64,000 nt of DNA from Glacieibacterium frigidum (GCF_007097155.1 NZ_VJWA01000001.1:124001-188000); one strand, 5' to 3'. Counted from the first letter of the stretch, positions 8,932 to 20,130 are shown. Numbers and translations: made by a program. Notes: generated from the letters alone by a model not told the origin.

Positions 8932-9782
8932 TCCGTTTCGCCGTTGCGTTCTCGCTGCTGCTCGCCGCCCCCGCAGTCGCGCAGGATGCCGATCCGGGCC
9001 TCGGCCGCCGCGTCGGCAAGCTCGAATCGGAGATGAAGGCGGTCCAGCGCAAGGTCTTCCCCGGCGGCGACGCACGCTTCTTCGAGCCCGAGGTGGCACC
9101 CGCCGCGCCCGCGCCCGCCGAAACCGTCGGGACGCCTGCCAGCGCGCCGCTGACCGACCTGACCGCGCGCGTCGGCGAGCTGGAGGCGCAGCTGCGCACC
9201 CTGACCGGGCAGGTCGAGGCCGACCAGAACCGCATCCGCCTGCTCGAGGAAGGCCTCGCCAAGTTCCGCGGCGACGCCGAGTTCCGCTTGAACGCGATCG
9301 AGGCGGGCACCCGGCCGCCTGCCCCGGCCACTGCCGCGCCGGTGGAGGAGCCCGCCGCCGGTCCGCTCAAGCCCGCGACGCCGGCCGCACCGCTGACGGT
9401 CGAGGGCCAGTGGCGCGCGGCGTACGCGCTCGTCGTCGCCAAAGACGAAGGCGCCGCCGACGCGCTGACCGAGTTCGTCGCTGCCAACCCCAAGGCGGCG
9501 CGGGCGTCGGACGCGCTCTACTGGCTCGGCAAGACGCGTTCGACGCAGAAGCAGTACGCCGCCGCGGCGCGCGCCTTCCTCGACGGCTACACGACCTATC
9601 CGCGCGGCACCCGGGCGCCCGACAGCCTGCTCGGCCTTGCCCAAGCGCTGATCGACCTCAAGAAGCCCGACCAGGCGTGCCGCTCGCTGACCCAGCTAGA
9701 CGAAGGCTATGGCGCGAAGCTGTCCCCGGCGCTGAAGGCGCAGGCGGCGAAGGCGCGGGTGACCGCGAAGTGCGCGGCCTGA
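8928..9782 (+). CDS. cpoB: Tol-Pal cell division coordinator CpoB/YbgF
   Basis: 284 residues with a Sec signal peptide (MIRFAVAFSLLLAAPAVAQ). Residues about 25-125 form the coiled-coil trimerisation region (GRRVGKLESEMKAVQRKVF and a later LTDLTARVGELEAQLRTL). A Pro/Ala linker leads to a C-terminal TPR domain (ALYWLGKTRSTQKQYAAAARAFLDGY). CpoB is periplasmic and coordinates outer-membrane constriction with septal peptidoglycan synthesis. Here it is away from tolQRAB-pal but fused by a four-base overlap to the RodZ-like gene, another cell-shape factor. Confidence 0.85.
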   Translation: MIRFAVAFSLLLAAPAVAQDADPGLGRRVGKLESEMKAVQRKVFPGGDARFFEPEVAPAAPAPAETVGTPASAPLTDLTARVGELEAQLRTLTGQVEADQNRIRLLEEGLAKFRGDAEFRLNAIEAGTRPPAPATAAPVEEPAAGPLKPATPAAPLTVEGQWRAAYALVVAKDEGAADALTEFVAANPKAARASDALYWLGKTRSTQKQYAAAARAFLDGYTTYPRGTRAPDSLLGLAQALIDLKKPDQACRSLTQLDEGYGAKLSPALKAQAAKARVTAKCAA

Positions 9783-9783
9783 G

Positions 9784-11163
9784 GTGAGCGTGCCCGAGCC
9801 CGCCGCCGCGCTGCCGGCCTCGGACCGGGCGTTTCTCGGCCATCCCAAGGGGCTCGGCTATCTCGCGTTTGCCGAGGCGTGGGAGCGGTTCTCCTACTAC
9901 GGCATGCAGTCGCTGCTGGTGCTGTACATGGCGAAGCAGCTGCTGCTGCCGGGCCATGTCGAGAATATCGCCTTCTTCAAGGAGTTCAGCAGCCTGTTCG
10001 GCGGGCTGCAGGGCGCGGCACTCGCCTCGGCGATCTTCGGCAGCTACGCGGCACTGGTCTATTTCACCCCGACGCTGGGCGGCATCATCGCCGACCGCTG
10101 GACGGGCAAGCGTCGCGCCGTGCTGGCGGGCGGTATCCTGATGGCGATCGGCCATTTCCTGATGGCGTTCGAGGTCAGCTTCCTGTTCGCGCTGCTTGCG
10201 CTGATCATCGGCTGCGGCCTGTTCAAGGGTAATCTCGCGAGCCAGATCGGCAGCCTGTACAAGGACGGCGACCTGCGCCGTGCCGACGCCTTCCAGATCT
10301 ATTATCTGGCGATCAACGCCGGGGTGATCATCTCGCCGCTGGTGACGGGGACGCTGGGCGAGAAGGTCGGTTGGCACTGGGGCTTCGGCGCGGCGGGCGT
10401 CGGGATGCTGATCGGGCTGGCGATCTACATCGCCGGGCAGAAATATCTGCCGCCCGAGCATTTCGAGGCGCGGGCCAAGGATGCGCCGCTGCGCGCGCCG
10501 ATGACGCGCGACGACTGGCTGATGCTCGGTGTGCTGCTGGCGATCATCCCGGTGCTGGCGGTGGCGCTGCTTCCCAACCAGGAGATTTTCAACGCCTATC
10601 TGCTGTGGGCCGACCGCGATTTTGCGCTGGAGCTCATGGGCGACAAGCTGCCGACGACGTGGCTGATCACCTATGACGCGGTGGTGTCGGTCAGCTGCCT
10701 GGCGGGGGTGGCGCTGTTCTACCGCTGGTACGGCAAGCGCTGGTCCGAGCCCGACGAGTTCAGCAAGATGATCATCGGCACGGCGTTCGCTGTCGGCGGC
10801 ATGCTGTGCCTGTACCTCGCCGCGGTGACGACGCCCCCGGGCGGCAAGATCGGGCTGGCGTGGCCGGCGCTGTTCCACCTCGTCAACTCGATCGGCTTCG
10901 CGCACGTCCTGCCGGTGTCGCTGGCGCTGTTCGCGCGGCTGGCGCCCAAGCCGATCGAGGCGACGGTGATCGGCCTGTTCCAGATGTCGTTCTTCATTGC
11001 CAATGCCGCGGTCGGGTATATCGGCGGACTGTTCCAGACGATGCCGGTGACGCAGTTCTGGCTGCTCCATGCGGGGCTGGCGGCGGGCGCGGGGCTGGTC
11101 TTCGTGATGTTCAAGATCGCGCTATCGGCGCGGCTCAGGGCGCCGTCGCCGGTCCCGGCCTGA
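9784..11163 (+). CDS. Proton-dependent oligopeptide transporter (POT/PTR2 family)
   Basis: About 459 residues with 12-14 predicted transmembrane helices. The POT signature is clear: FAEAWERFSYYGMQSLLVLYM carries the ExxERFxYYG motif used for proton coupling, and FKGNLASQIGSLY follows in the fourth helix region. The family imports di- and tripeptides with protons across the inner membrane. Two GTG codons are possible starts, at 9784 and 9790; GAGG at 9781-9784 sits better in front of the second. It lies between cpoB and tilS with almost no gap, so it is read with cell-envelope and tRNA genes. Confidence 0.88.
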   Translation: MSVPEPAAALPASDRAFLGHPKGLGYLAFAEAWERFSYYGMQSLLVLYMAKQLLLPGHVENIAFFKEFSSLFGGLQGAALASAIFGSYAALVYFTPTLGGIIADRWTGKRRAVLAGGILMAIGHFLMAFEVSFLFALLALIIGCGLFKGNLASQIGSLYKDGDLRRADAFQIYYLAINAGVIISPLVTGTLGEKVGWHWGFGAAGVGMLIGLAIYIAGQKYLPPEHFEARAKDAPLRAPMTRDDWLMLGVLLAIIPVLAVALLPNQEIFNAYLLWADRDFALELMGDKLPTTWLITYDAVVSVSCLAGVALFYRWYGKRWSEPDEFSKMIIGTAFAVGGMLCLYLAAVTTPPGGKIGLAWPALFHLVNSIGFAHVLPVSLALFARLAPKPIEATVIGLFQMSFFIANAAVGYIGGLFQTMPVTQFWLLHAGLAAGAGLVFVMFKIALSARLRAPSPVPA

Positions 11164-11183
11164 CCGCCGCCGCCTTCGCCGCG

Positions 11184-12092
11184 GTGTGCGACGGGCTTGC
11201 CGGCGGCCGCCTGTCCGGACAACTTGCCGTCGCGATATCGGGCGGGCCCGACAGCCTCGCGCTGCTGATCCTCGCGCATGCGGCGTACGGGGAGCGGGTC
11301 GTGGCGCTGACCGTCGATCACGGCCTGCGCGCCGAAAGCGCCGGTGAGGCGGCGATGGTCGCTTCGGTCTGCGCGGCACGCGGTATTTTCCACACGACGC
11401 TCGTCTGGCGCGGCGATAAGCCTGCAGCGAACGTGCAGGCGGCGGCACGCGACGCGCGCTATGCACTGATGCGCGATCACTGCGTCGCTCACGGCATCGC
11501 GTGGCTCGCGACGGGGCACCATGCCGACGACCAGGCCGAGACGCTACTGATGCGATTGGCGCGCGGCAGCGGGACGGGGGGCCTGAGCGGAATCCGTGCG
11601 CGCCGCGATCTGGGCGAGGGGGTGACCCTGCTGCGGCCGCTCCTCGAAATGCGCCGGGCGGACCTGCGCGCGATTGTGGATGCGGCAGGCCTGGCCCCCG
11701 TCGACGACCCCGCCAACCGCTCCCCCGCCTACGACCGCACCGCCGCGCGGGCGCTGCTGGCGGGCACCCCATGGCTCGACGCCGCACGACTCGCCGACGC
11801 CGCTGCGCATCTGGGCGAGGCGGAAGCCGCGCTCGCCTGGACCGCCGACCTCGCCTGGGACAGCCGCGCCGAGATCGGCGAGACGGTCGTACTCGAAGTT
11901 GTCGGCCTGCCCGCCGAACTGCGCCGCCGTTTTGTCACCCGGGCGCTTGCGCACTTCGGCGCCGCCCTGCGTGGTCCCGAGACCGACCGACTCATTGCGC
12001 GGCTGGCGGGCGGAGAAACCGCGACTTTGGGTGGGGTTCAGGCGCGCGGCGGCGACAGATGGACGTTTCGCCGCGCCCGATCACGCATCTGA
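11184..12092 (+). CDS. tilS: tRNA(Ile)-lysidine synthetase
   Basis: About 302 residues. The PP-loop ATP site SGGPDSLALL lies close to the N-terminus, followed by TVDHGLR, the GHHADDQAETLLMRLARGSG motif and PLLEMRR, all diagnostic of TilS. The enzyme adds lysine to C34 of the CAU-anticodon tRNA so it reads AUA. The start is uncertain: no ATG exists in the right place, GTG at 11184 is the first normal start, and the reading frame is open upstream into the transporter gene. The C-terminal lysidine-specific domain is short, as in many alphaproteobacteria. Confidence 0.88.
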   Translation: MCDGLAGGRLSGQLAVAISGGPDSLALLILAHAAYGERVVALTVDHGLRAESAGEAAMVASVCAARGIFHTTLVWRGDKPAANVQAAARDARYALMRDHCVAHGIAWLATGHHADDQAETLLMRLARGSGTGGLSGIRARRDLGEGVTLLRPLLEMRRADLRAIVDAAGLAPVDDPANRSPAYDRTAARALLAGTPWLDAARLADAAAHLGEAEAALAWTADLAWDSRAEIGETVVLEVVGLPAELRRRFVTRALAHFGAALRGPETDRLIARLAGGETATLGGVQARGGDRWTFRRARSRI

Positions 12093-12176
12093 GTCGATGA
12101 TTCATGTCAACCGGCGATTGCGCCCGGCCGTAACACGCCTATCTTGATTTGACAGTTAGAGCGAAAGTCAGCCCGC

Positions 12177-14120
<1,944 letters not shown>

Positions 14121-14143
14121 TCGTAGGATACTCGTGCGCGAAT

Positions 14144-14171
14144 GGGCCGTCCGGCAACGGGCGGCCCTTTT
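14144..14171 (+). terminator. Intrinsic terminator after ftsH
   Basis: GGGCCGTCCG pairs with CGGGCGGCCC (ten pairs, one of them G-T) around a GCAA tetraloop, directly followed by TTTT. It begins 24 bases after the ftsH stop and is oriented for it. It lies just outside the 3' end of the convergent methyltransferase gene. Confidence 0.85.
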
Positions 14172-14177
14172 GCGTTG

Positions 14178-15137
14178 CTAGCGGCGCGTCAGGACCGCGC
14201 CGACCGCCGCGATGCGTTCGACATTGGCCTCGGCATAGGCCGGCCGGTCGAGTTCCTCACCGAACACGTCGGGGTCGAGTTCGCGGTAGCGCAGCGTGCA
14301 ACCCGCGTCCGCCGCAGCGCCGCGCAGGGCGGCCTTGAAGCCGTCGATGCCGGCGACGATGGCGCTGCCGGTGTAGAGCAGCAGGCGGCCGCCGGGGCTG
14401 AGGCGGGCGGCGATCTCGACCGCCATGTCGAGCGACACCTGGCCGCCGAGCATGCCGCCGCCGTCGCGATAGGCGCGCTCGCCCTCGTCGATGATGTAGG
14501 GCGGGTTGGCGAGCGCCAGGTCGACCTCGCCGGCGAAATCGGCAAGACCCTCCCCGAGCAGCGCATCGACATGCAGTCCGGCGTGGGCGGCGTTGATCCG
14601 CGCACACGCCAGAGCGTCGGGGTTGATGTCGGTCATCGCGAAACGCGCCGGGCTCGCCGGGCCCGACGCGACGATGACCCCGACGCCGCTGCCCGTGCCG
14701 ATGTCGACGACGTTGCGGCAGATCGAATCGCGCGCCAGTTCCTCGACGATGAAGTCGGCGAAGCGGTACGAGTCGGGGCCGAGGAACACCGCATTCGGGT
14801 CGTCGGTCGGGAAGGGCGAGTGGACGAACAGCCGGCCGCGCAGCCGCGTCACGCGGATCCGGCTGCGCCAGCCGCCCTCGACCGTCTCGACCACTTTCGC
14901 GCGTTCGAGAGTCGTGCGCAGCGCGGGGTCCAGTGCGTCGGGCGGGACGATGCGGCTCCAGCCGAGGAGGTCGCGCAACGTCGTGCCATGTCCCGAGCGC
15001 GCGACGACGCGCGCGTGCGTCGCGGGGGTCGTCGTGACGAAGTCGTAGCCGCCGGAATCGAGCGCGGCGAGCAGATCGAGCAGCGCAGCATCGTCGCAGG
15101 GGTCGAACATCGCTCCCCAAGCGGTGGCGGACGGCAT
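14178..15137 (-). CDS. Class I SAM-dependent methyltransferase with NPPY motif
   Basis: About 319 residues. The second half is a Rossmann methyltransferase: VDIGTGSGVGVIVA (SAM-binding motif I), DINPDALACARINAA (motif II) and LALANPPYIID (motif IV, the NPPY box of amino-group methylators such as HemK/PrmC and RsmC-like enzymes). The first half (DDAALLDLLAALDSGGYDF...) is a helical domain I do not recognise. The target could be a glutamine side chain or a nucleobase; sequence alone does not decide. ATG at 15137 is used; ATG at 15110 (MFDPCDD) has GGGGAG close by and is an equal alternative. Divergent from the aldehyde dehydrogenase gene. Confidence 0.75.
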   Translation of the reverse strand: MPSATAWGAMFDPCDDAALLDLLAALDSGGYDFVTTTPATHARVVARSGHGTTLRDLLGWSRIVPPDALDPALRTTLERAKVVETVEGGWRSRIRVTRLRGRLFVHSPFPTDDPNAVFLGPDSYRFADFIVEELARDSICRNVVDIGTGSGVGVIVASGPASPARFAMTDINPDALACARINAAHAGLHVDALLGEGLADFAGEVDLALANPPYIIDEGERAYRDGGGMLGGQVSLDMAVEIAARLSPGGRLLLYTGSAIVAGIDGFKAALRGAAADAGCTLRYRELDPDVFGEELDRPAYAEANVERIAAVGAVLTRR

Positions 15138-15191
15138 TGGTTCCGGGCGCGGGTCGCTGCTAGGCTGCACGCACACTCTGGGGAGAGACCG

Positions 15192-16646
15192 ATGGCGACG
15201 ACGACGAGCGGCTGGGACGAGCGCGATGCGGCGGCGATGCTGGCGCTGCTGCACCGGCAACGCGCGGCGTTCACCGCCGAACTGCCCGTCGCCGCGAGCG
15301 TCCGCCTCGACCGCCTGAAGCGCGCCGCCGACGTGGTGATCGCGGGCAAGGACCGCTTCGCCGCCGCACTGTCGGACGATTTTGGCCACCGCTCGACGGC
15401 GATGACGATGGTTACCGACATCATGGCGTCGGTCGGGCCGATCCGCCATGCCGCCAAGCACCTGAGCGCCTGGATGAAGCCCGAGAAGCGCGGCGTGCAG
15501 TTTCCGCTCGGCCTGCTGGGGGCGCGCGCCCGCGTCGAGTATCAGCCGAAGGGGGTGGTCGGCATCATCTCGCCGTGGAATTTCCCGGTCAATCTGACCT
15601 TCGCGCCGCTCGCCGGGGTGCTCGCGGCGGGTAATCGCGCGATGATCAAGCCGTCGGAGCATACGCCGGCGACGAGTGCGCTGCTGAAAGAGCTGATCTC
15701 CGCGGCGTTCGACGAGACCGAGGTCGCGGTCGTCACCGGCGGGCCCGAGCTCGGCAAGGCGTTCAGCGAACTGCCCTTCGACCATCTGGTGTTCACCGGT
15801 GGTACCGCGATCGGGCGGCATGTCATGGCGGCGGCGGCGAAGAACCTCGTGCCGCTGACGCTCGAGCTCGGCGGCAAGTCGCCGGTGATCGTATCGCGAT
15901 CGGCCGATACGGCGCGCACCGCCGAGCGCATCGCACTGGGCAAGATGATGAACGCCGGGCAGATCTGCCTCGCCCCCGACTATCTGCTGGTGCCGCGCGA
16001 GGACGAGGGGAAGATCGTCGACGGGCTGCAGAAGGCGGTGGCGGGCATGTATCCGACGCTGCTCGCGAACGACGACTATACATCGGTGCTCGGCGCGCGG
16101 CACCGCGAGCGGCTGGAGGCGCATGTCGCCGATGCAACGGCGAAGGGCGCCAAGGTCACCGTCGTCAATCCGGCGGGCGAGGATTTCGCCAAGCAGAACA
16201 CCAACAAGATGCCGCTCCACATCCTGCAGAACGTCACCGACGAGATGACGGTGATGCAGGAGGAGATCTTCGGACCCCTGCTGCCCGTCATGCCCTACGA
16301 CAAGCCCGACGATGCGGTGGCGTACGTCAACGCGCACGACCGGCCGCTCGGGCTATACTGGTTCGGCGAGGACAAGGCGGAGGAGCGGCGCGTTCTCGAC
16401 CGCACCATCTCGGGCGGGGTCACGGTCAACGACGTGGTGTTCCATGTCTCGATGGAGGACCTGCCGTTCGGCGGCATCGGCCCGTCGGGCATGGGCAGCT
16501 ACCACGGCGTCGACGGCTTCCGCGCCTTCAGCCACGCCAAGGCGGTGTACAGCCAGCCCAAGCTCGACGTCGCGAGTCTGGCGGGGTTCAAGCCGCCATA
16601 CGGGGCAAAGACGCTGAAGGCGGTGGCGCGGCAGTTGAAGGGCTAG
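15192..16646 (+). CDS. calB: Coniferyl aldehyde dehydrogenase
   Basis: 484 residues, NAD-dependent aldehyde dehydrogenase superfamily. Visible are the ISPWNFPVNL cofactor region, FTGGTAIGRHV, catalytic Glu in LELGGKSPVIV, catalytic Cys in NAGQICLAPDY, and EEIFGPLLPV. The N-terminal region and the QICLAPDY context match coniferyl aldehyde dehydrogenases, which oxidise lignin-derived coniferyl aldehyde to ferulate. GGGGAGAG lies before the ATG. It stands alone between a methyltransferase and infC, far from the ring-cleavage genes near 50 kb, though it would feed the same lignin-monomer metabolism. Other aromatic or fatty aldehydes are possible substrates. Confidence 0.82.
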   Translation: MATTTSGWDERDAAAMLALLHRQRAAFTAELPVAASVRLDRLKRAADVVIAGKDRFAAALSDDFGHRSTAMTMVTDIMASVGPIRHAAKHLSAWMKPEKRGVQFPLGLLGARARVEYQPKGVVGIISPWNFPVNLTFAPLAGVLAAGNRAMIKPSEHTPATSALLKELISAAFDETEVAVVTGGPELGKAFSELPFDHLVFTGGTAIGRHVMAAAAKNLVPLTLELGGKSPVIVSRSADTARTAERIALGKMMNAGQICLAPDYLLVPREDEGKIVDGLQKAVAGMYPTLLANDDYTSVLGARHRERLEAHVADATAKGAKVTVVNPAGEDFAKQNTNKMPLHILQNVTDEMTVMQEEIFGPLLPVMPYDKPDDAVAYVNAHDRPLGLYWFGEDKAEERRVLDRTISGGVTVNDVVFHVSMEDLPFGGIGPSGMGSYHGVDGFRAFSHAKAVYSQPKLDVASLAGFKPPYGAKTLKAVARQLKG

Positions 16647-16699
16647 GCTAAACCCCGATTCGGCCTTATGTATGACGTCGATTTTCAGGAGACGCCGTC

Positions 16700-17245
16700 A
16701 TACCACCGCCCCCACGCCGCCCCATGAATGCGCCTGCGCCGATGAACGGCCCGCGCTATGACGAGTTCATCACCGTGCCCAAGGTGCGCGTGATCGATCA
16801 GGACGGCGAGAATCTCGGCGTGCTGTACACCAAGGAAGCGATCGCCACCGCGCACGAGGTCGGGCTGAACCTCGTCGAGGTGTCGCCCGGCGCCGATCCG
16901 CCGGTGTGCAAGATCCTCGATGTCGGCAAGTTCAAGTACGAGGCGCAGAAGAAGGCCGCTGCCGCCCGCAAGAACCAGAAGACGCAGGAGATCAAAGAGA
17001 TCAAGATGCGTCCGAACATCGACGATCATGACTACGAGACCAAGATGAAGGCGGTCGCGCGCTTCATCGACGAAGGCGACAAGGTCAAGCTGACCCTGCG
17101 CTTCCGTGGCCGCGAGCTTTCGCATTCGGAGATGGGCCTTCGCCTGCTCGAGCGCGTCCGCGATGACGCGATCGATTATGCCAAGGTCGAGCAGCTGCCG
17201 AAGATGGAAGGTCGGCAGATGTTGATGGTTATAGCCCCGAGATAG
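16700..17245 (+). CDS. infC: Translation initiation factor IF-3, probable ATA start
   Basis: About 181 residues from the ATA, 173 from the first ATG at 16724. The body is a standard IF-3: GPRYDEFITVPKVRVID, the ADPPVCKILDVGKFKYE linker entry, then KEIKMRPNIDDHDYETK, LRFRGRELSH and QLPKMEGRQMLMV. IF-3 binds the 30S subunit and rejects non-AUG/GUG/UUG starts, and it is known to limit its own synthesis through a rare start codon. AGGAGA at 16687-16692 lies seven bases before the in-frame ATA at 16700 but 31 bases before the ATG, so I choose ATA. A hairpin repeat follows the stop. Confidence 0.9.
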   Translation: MPPPPRRPMNAPAPMNGPRYDEFITVPKVRVIDQDGENLGVLYTKEAIATAHEVGLNLVEVSPGADPPVCKILDVGKFKYEAQKKAAAARKNQKTQEIKEIKMRPNIDDHDYETKMKAVARFIDEGDKVKLTLRFRGRELSHSEMGLRLLERVRDDAIDYAKVEQLPKMEGRQMLMVIAPR

Positions 17246-17261
17246 CGGCCGGGCCGAAGGC

Positions 17262-17370
17262 GAAATTTGCTCTTCGGCGAATTTCGACTTCGGCGCGGAC
17301 TCGCGCCGGGGCCGGCCGGCGGAGCGGCGGCCCGTTGCCGCCGCCCGTCCGACGGCGCGGCTTTGCCGCG
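17262..17370 (+). repeat. Multi-hairpin interspersed repeat, copy A
   Basis: An approximately 110-base unit made of consecutive small palindromes: AAATTTGC/GGCGAATTT, GGCGCG-GACT-CGCGCC, CCGGCCGGCGGAGCGGCGG facing GCCGCCGCCC, then GTCCGACG and CGCGGC-TTT-GCCGCG. The same order recurs at 20151-20257 (direct) and 20288-20392 (inverted). Copy A begins 17 bases after the infC stop and could end its transcript; the T-run present after copy B is absent here. Confidence 0.75.
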
Positions 17371-17445
17371 ACGCCCCACCCTTTCCCCTCGACTGACACG
17401 CACCGCCCTGTAAGAGCGTGGCTGCCCCCGCCCGAGGTTCCCCCT

Positions 17446-19635
17446 ATGCGTAACCGCCTGTTCGCCGCCGCCGCCCTGACCGCCCTCGCGGCGCCTCTCG
17501 CAGCACAGGAGGCACCCGCCCCGGCCCCCGCATCCCCGACCGACGCCGCCGCGCCGGCGACTCCCGCGCCGCCGGCCCCCGCCGAGCCCGCCCCCGACGC
17601 GGTCGTCCTGACCCCGGCCGAGAAACTCTCGACCCTCACCACCACCGCCCGCCAGCGCGCCGAGCCGCTTGCGACCGCACCGCTGTCGGTCAGCCAGATC
17701 GCGCCGGACGACTTCCGCTTGCGCGGCACCGGCACCGCGCTGCCGGTTCTGAACACGCTGCCCAACACGGTCGCGATCCGCGCCCCCGGCCCGGGCGGGT
17801 CGACCGGCATCTACGTCCGCGGCCTTGGCAGCAGCGAGACGCTGGGTGGCATCGAGCCGGCGGTCACGACCTTCGTCGACGGCATCGCACTGCCGCACGC
17901 CGCGAACGACTTCGGCCTGTTCGACATCTCGCGCATCGACGTGGTGCGCGGCTCGCAGGGCGTGCTGTTCGGGCGCAACACCAGCGCGGGCGCGATCGAC
18001 GTGACGCTGGCGCGGCCCGGCGATGCGATCGCCGGCTATGCCGAGGGCGGCTACGGCCAGTACGGGCGCGCGCTGGTGCGCGGCAGCATCGACATCCCCG
18101 CCACTGCCGGGATCGGCGTCAAGCTGTCGGGCTATTACGACGATGCGCAGGGCGTCGCGTACAACACCACGACGGGTGAGCGCACCAACGACGCCGACCG
18201 TGCCGGCCTGCGCGGTGCGGTGCGCTTCAAGCTCGGCGAGTCGCTGACCTGGAACCTCGCCGCCGCGTACATGCGCGACAGTGGCGAGAACGGCCCCAGC
18301 ACCGACGGGCGCTTCGCCGCGACCGGCCTGCGCCGCGATACCGACACCGTCGCGACGGCTAGCCCGTTCGTCGGCCTCGTCGGCGGCACCAAGGCGACGC
18401 GGGGCCTGGGCGTCCGCACGAGCACGCAGCTCTACACCTCGCACATCGACCTCGACCTCGGCAGCGCGACGCTGAGCTCGATCACCGGCTTCGTCGACAC
18501 GACGCAGCGCTTCACCCTCGATTTCGGCAACGGCCCGGCGCGGACCGGCGCCAATGTCGTGTTGAGCGACGAGCGCCGCGACCGGTTCAGCCAGGAGGTT
18601 CGCCTCGCCGGCACGCTCGCCGAGGGGCGTTTCGACTATGTCGCGGGCGCGGCCTACCTCGACGACAGCGGGACGACCGACCTCGCCGAGGTGACGACAC
18701 CGGGCGGGGTGCGCGCCGACCGTTTGCTGCGCGACGAGACGCAGGCGATCGCGGGCTATGCGCAGCTGGGTTTCGCGCTGACACCGGCGCTGCGGCTGAG
18801 CGGCGGGGTTCGCTATACCGACGAGGACCGCGACTTTGCCGTCGTCGACAGCCGCGCCGCCTGCCAGGCCCTGCCGCGCCCGGCGACCTGCCTCGGCAAT
18901 ACTCTCAGCACCAGCAACGGCGTTTGGACGCCGCATGCCGGGATCAGCTTCACGCCAAGCGACGCGGTGATGCTCTATGCCAGCGCGACACGCGGCTATC
19001 GCTCGAACGGCTGGAATGCGCGCGCGACGACGAGCGCCACGCTGCTGAGCTATGCGCCCGAGCGGGCCTGGACGTACGAGGCGGGGGCGCGGACGCGCTT
19101 CCTGGGCGACCGGGTCAGCGTCAACGTCACGGGCTTCTGGCTCGACGTCCGCGACGCGCAGGCGGTCGACGCTTTCGCGCAGGTCCAGGACGCAGGCAAG
19201 CTGCGCAGCCGCGGGGGCGAGATCGAGGTCGCAGCGGTGCCGGTGAAGGGCCTCAGCCTGACCGGCAGCGCGGGCTATCAGGACACCAAGTATCGCACCT
19301 CGCCGCTGCAGGCGGTGTATGCGCCCAAGCTGACGGCGAGCGCGGGGATCTCCTACGAGTACGCGCTGCCGCCGCGGTCGGGGGCGCTGATCGTGCCGTC
19401 GCTGATCGCGCGCTACCGGTCGAAGTTCGATACCGTCAGTTTCGGGGCGCCGGAAACCGGCTCATCGGTGCTGGTCGACGGCGGGCTGGCGGTGAAGACC
19501 GACGACGGCAACTGGACGCTGGGGATCGAGTGCATCAACTGCCTCGACGAGGACGTCGTCGAGAGCCGTATCGGGGGCGTGCAGATTCTTAACAGCCCGC
19601 GTGCCTGGCTGATCCGCGCGCGCCGGGTGTTTTGA
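17446..19635 (+). CDS. TonB-dependent outer-membrane receptor
   Basis: 729 residues. Signal peptide MRNRLFAAAALTALAAPLAAQ, a Pro/Ala-rich periplasmic stretch to about residue 60, then the plug (DDFRLRGTGTALPVLNTLP, IYVRGLGSSETLGG, ISRIDVVRGSQGVLFGRNTS) and a 22-strand-type barrel ending in Phe. It would take up a siderophore or organic nutrient using TonB energy; there is no neighbouring transporter or catabolic gene to name the ligand. The start ATG was set by the signal peptide; the open frame upstream crosses the repeat. It is flanked on the 5' side by repeat copy A. Confidence 0.88.
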   Translation: MRNRLFAAAALTALAAPLAAQEAPAPAPASPTDAAAPATPAPPAPAEPAPDAVVLTPAEKLSTLTTTARQRAEPLATAPLSVSQIAPDDFRLRGTGTALPVLNTLPNTVAIRAPGPGGSTGIYVRGLGSSETLGGIEPAVTTFVDGIALPHAANDFGLFDISRIDVVRGSQGVLFGRNTSAGAIDVTLARPGDAIAGYAEGGYGQYGRALVRGSIDIPATAGIGVKLSGYYDDAQGVAYNTTTGERTNDADRAGLRGAVRFKLGESLTWNLAAAYMRDSGENGPSTDGRFAATGLRRDTDTVATASPFVGLVGGTKATRGLGVRTSTQLYTSHIDLDLGSATLSSITGFVDTTQRFTLDFGNGPARTGANVVLSDERRDRFSQEVRLAGTLAEGRFDYVAGAAYLDDSGTTDLAEVTTPGGVRADRLLRDETQAIAGYAQLGFALTPALRLSGGVRYTDEDRDFAVVDSRAACQALPRPATCLGNTLSTSNGVWTPHAGISFTPSDAVMLYASATRGYRSNGWNARATTSATLLSYAPERAWTYEAGARTRFLGDRVSVNVTGFWLDVRDAQAVDAFAQVQDAGKLRSRGGEIEVAAVPVKGLSLTGSAGYQDTKYRTSPLQAVYAPKLTASAGISYEYALPPRSGALIVPSLIARYRSKFDTVSFGAPETGSSVLVDGGLAVKTDDGNWTLGIECINCLDEDVVESRIGGVQILNSPRAWLIRARRVF

Positions 19636-19794
19636 GCCCGACTGGTTGCCGAAAAGCTGCAGTCCGGCCCGTTTCACCACGGTAAAATGGTTGCGCGGCC
19701 TTCGGCTTGCGCTAAGACTTTGTGGTCCGGAACGCCCGGGTGTCGTCATCAGCGACAAGCGCCCGCACAGAGTCCGACAAACGAGGGGAGTTCA

Positions 19795-20130
19795 ATGGCA
19801 TCACCACCCAAGAACGCAGGCGCCGTCAAGGCTGCGCCGAAGAAGGCCAAGGCCGCGAAGGATCCGGCGGCACCGAAGCCCGCCCGCAACATGGACGCGC
19901 TGCAGAAGCCGCTGACGCCGTCGCCCGAGCTGGCGGAAATCGTCGGCAAGGACATGCTGCCGCGTGGTCAGGTCGTCTCGAAGGTGTGGGACTATATCCG
20001 CACGCACAACCTCCAGAATCCCGCCGACAAGCGCGAGATCCTGGCTGACGCCAAGCTGAAGAAGGTGTTCGGGCGCGACAAGTGCACGATGTTCGAGATG
20101 AACAAGTATCTGGCGCAGCATCTGAAATGA
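19795..20130 (+). CDS. SWIB/MDM2 domain protein
   Basis: 111 residues. The first 40 or so are Lys/Ala/Pro-rich and probably disordered (KNAGAVKAAPKKAKAAKD). The rest is a SWIB domain: LQKPLTPSPELAEIVG, DMLPRGQVVSKVWDYIRTHN, LQNPADKREI and VFGRDKCTMFEMNKYLAQH. SWIB domains are best known from eukaryotic chromatin remodelling and chlamydiae; small basic versions occur in alphaproteobacteria and may bind DNA or compact the nucleoid, but the function is not settled. GAGGGGAG lies six bases before the ATG. A terminator at 20241 ends the transcript. Confidence 0.85.
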   Translation: MASPPKNAGAVKAAPKKAKAAKDPAAPKPARNMDALQKPLTPSPELAEIVGKDMLPRGQVVSKVWDYIRTHNLQNPADKREILADAKLKKVFGRDKCTMFEMNKYLAQHLK

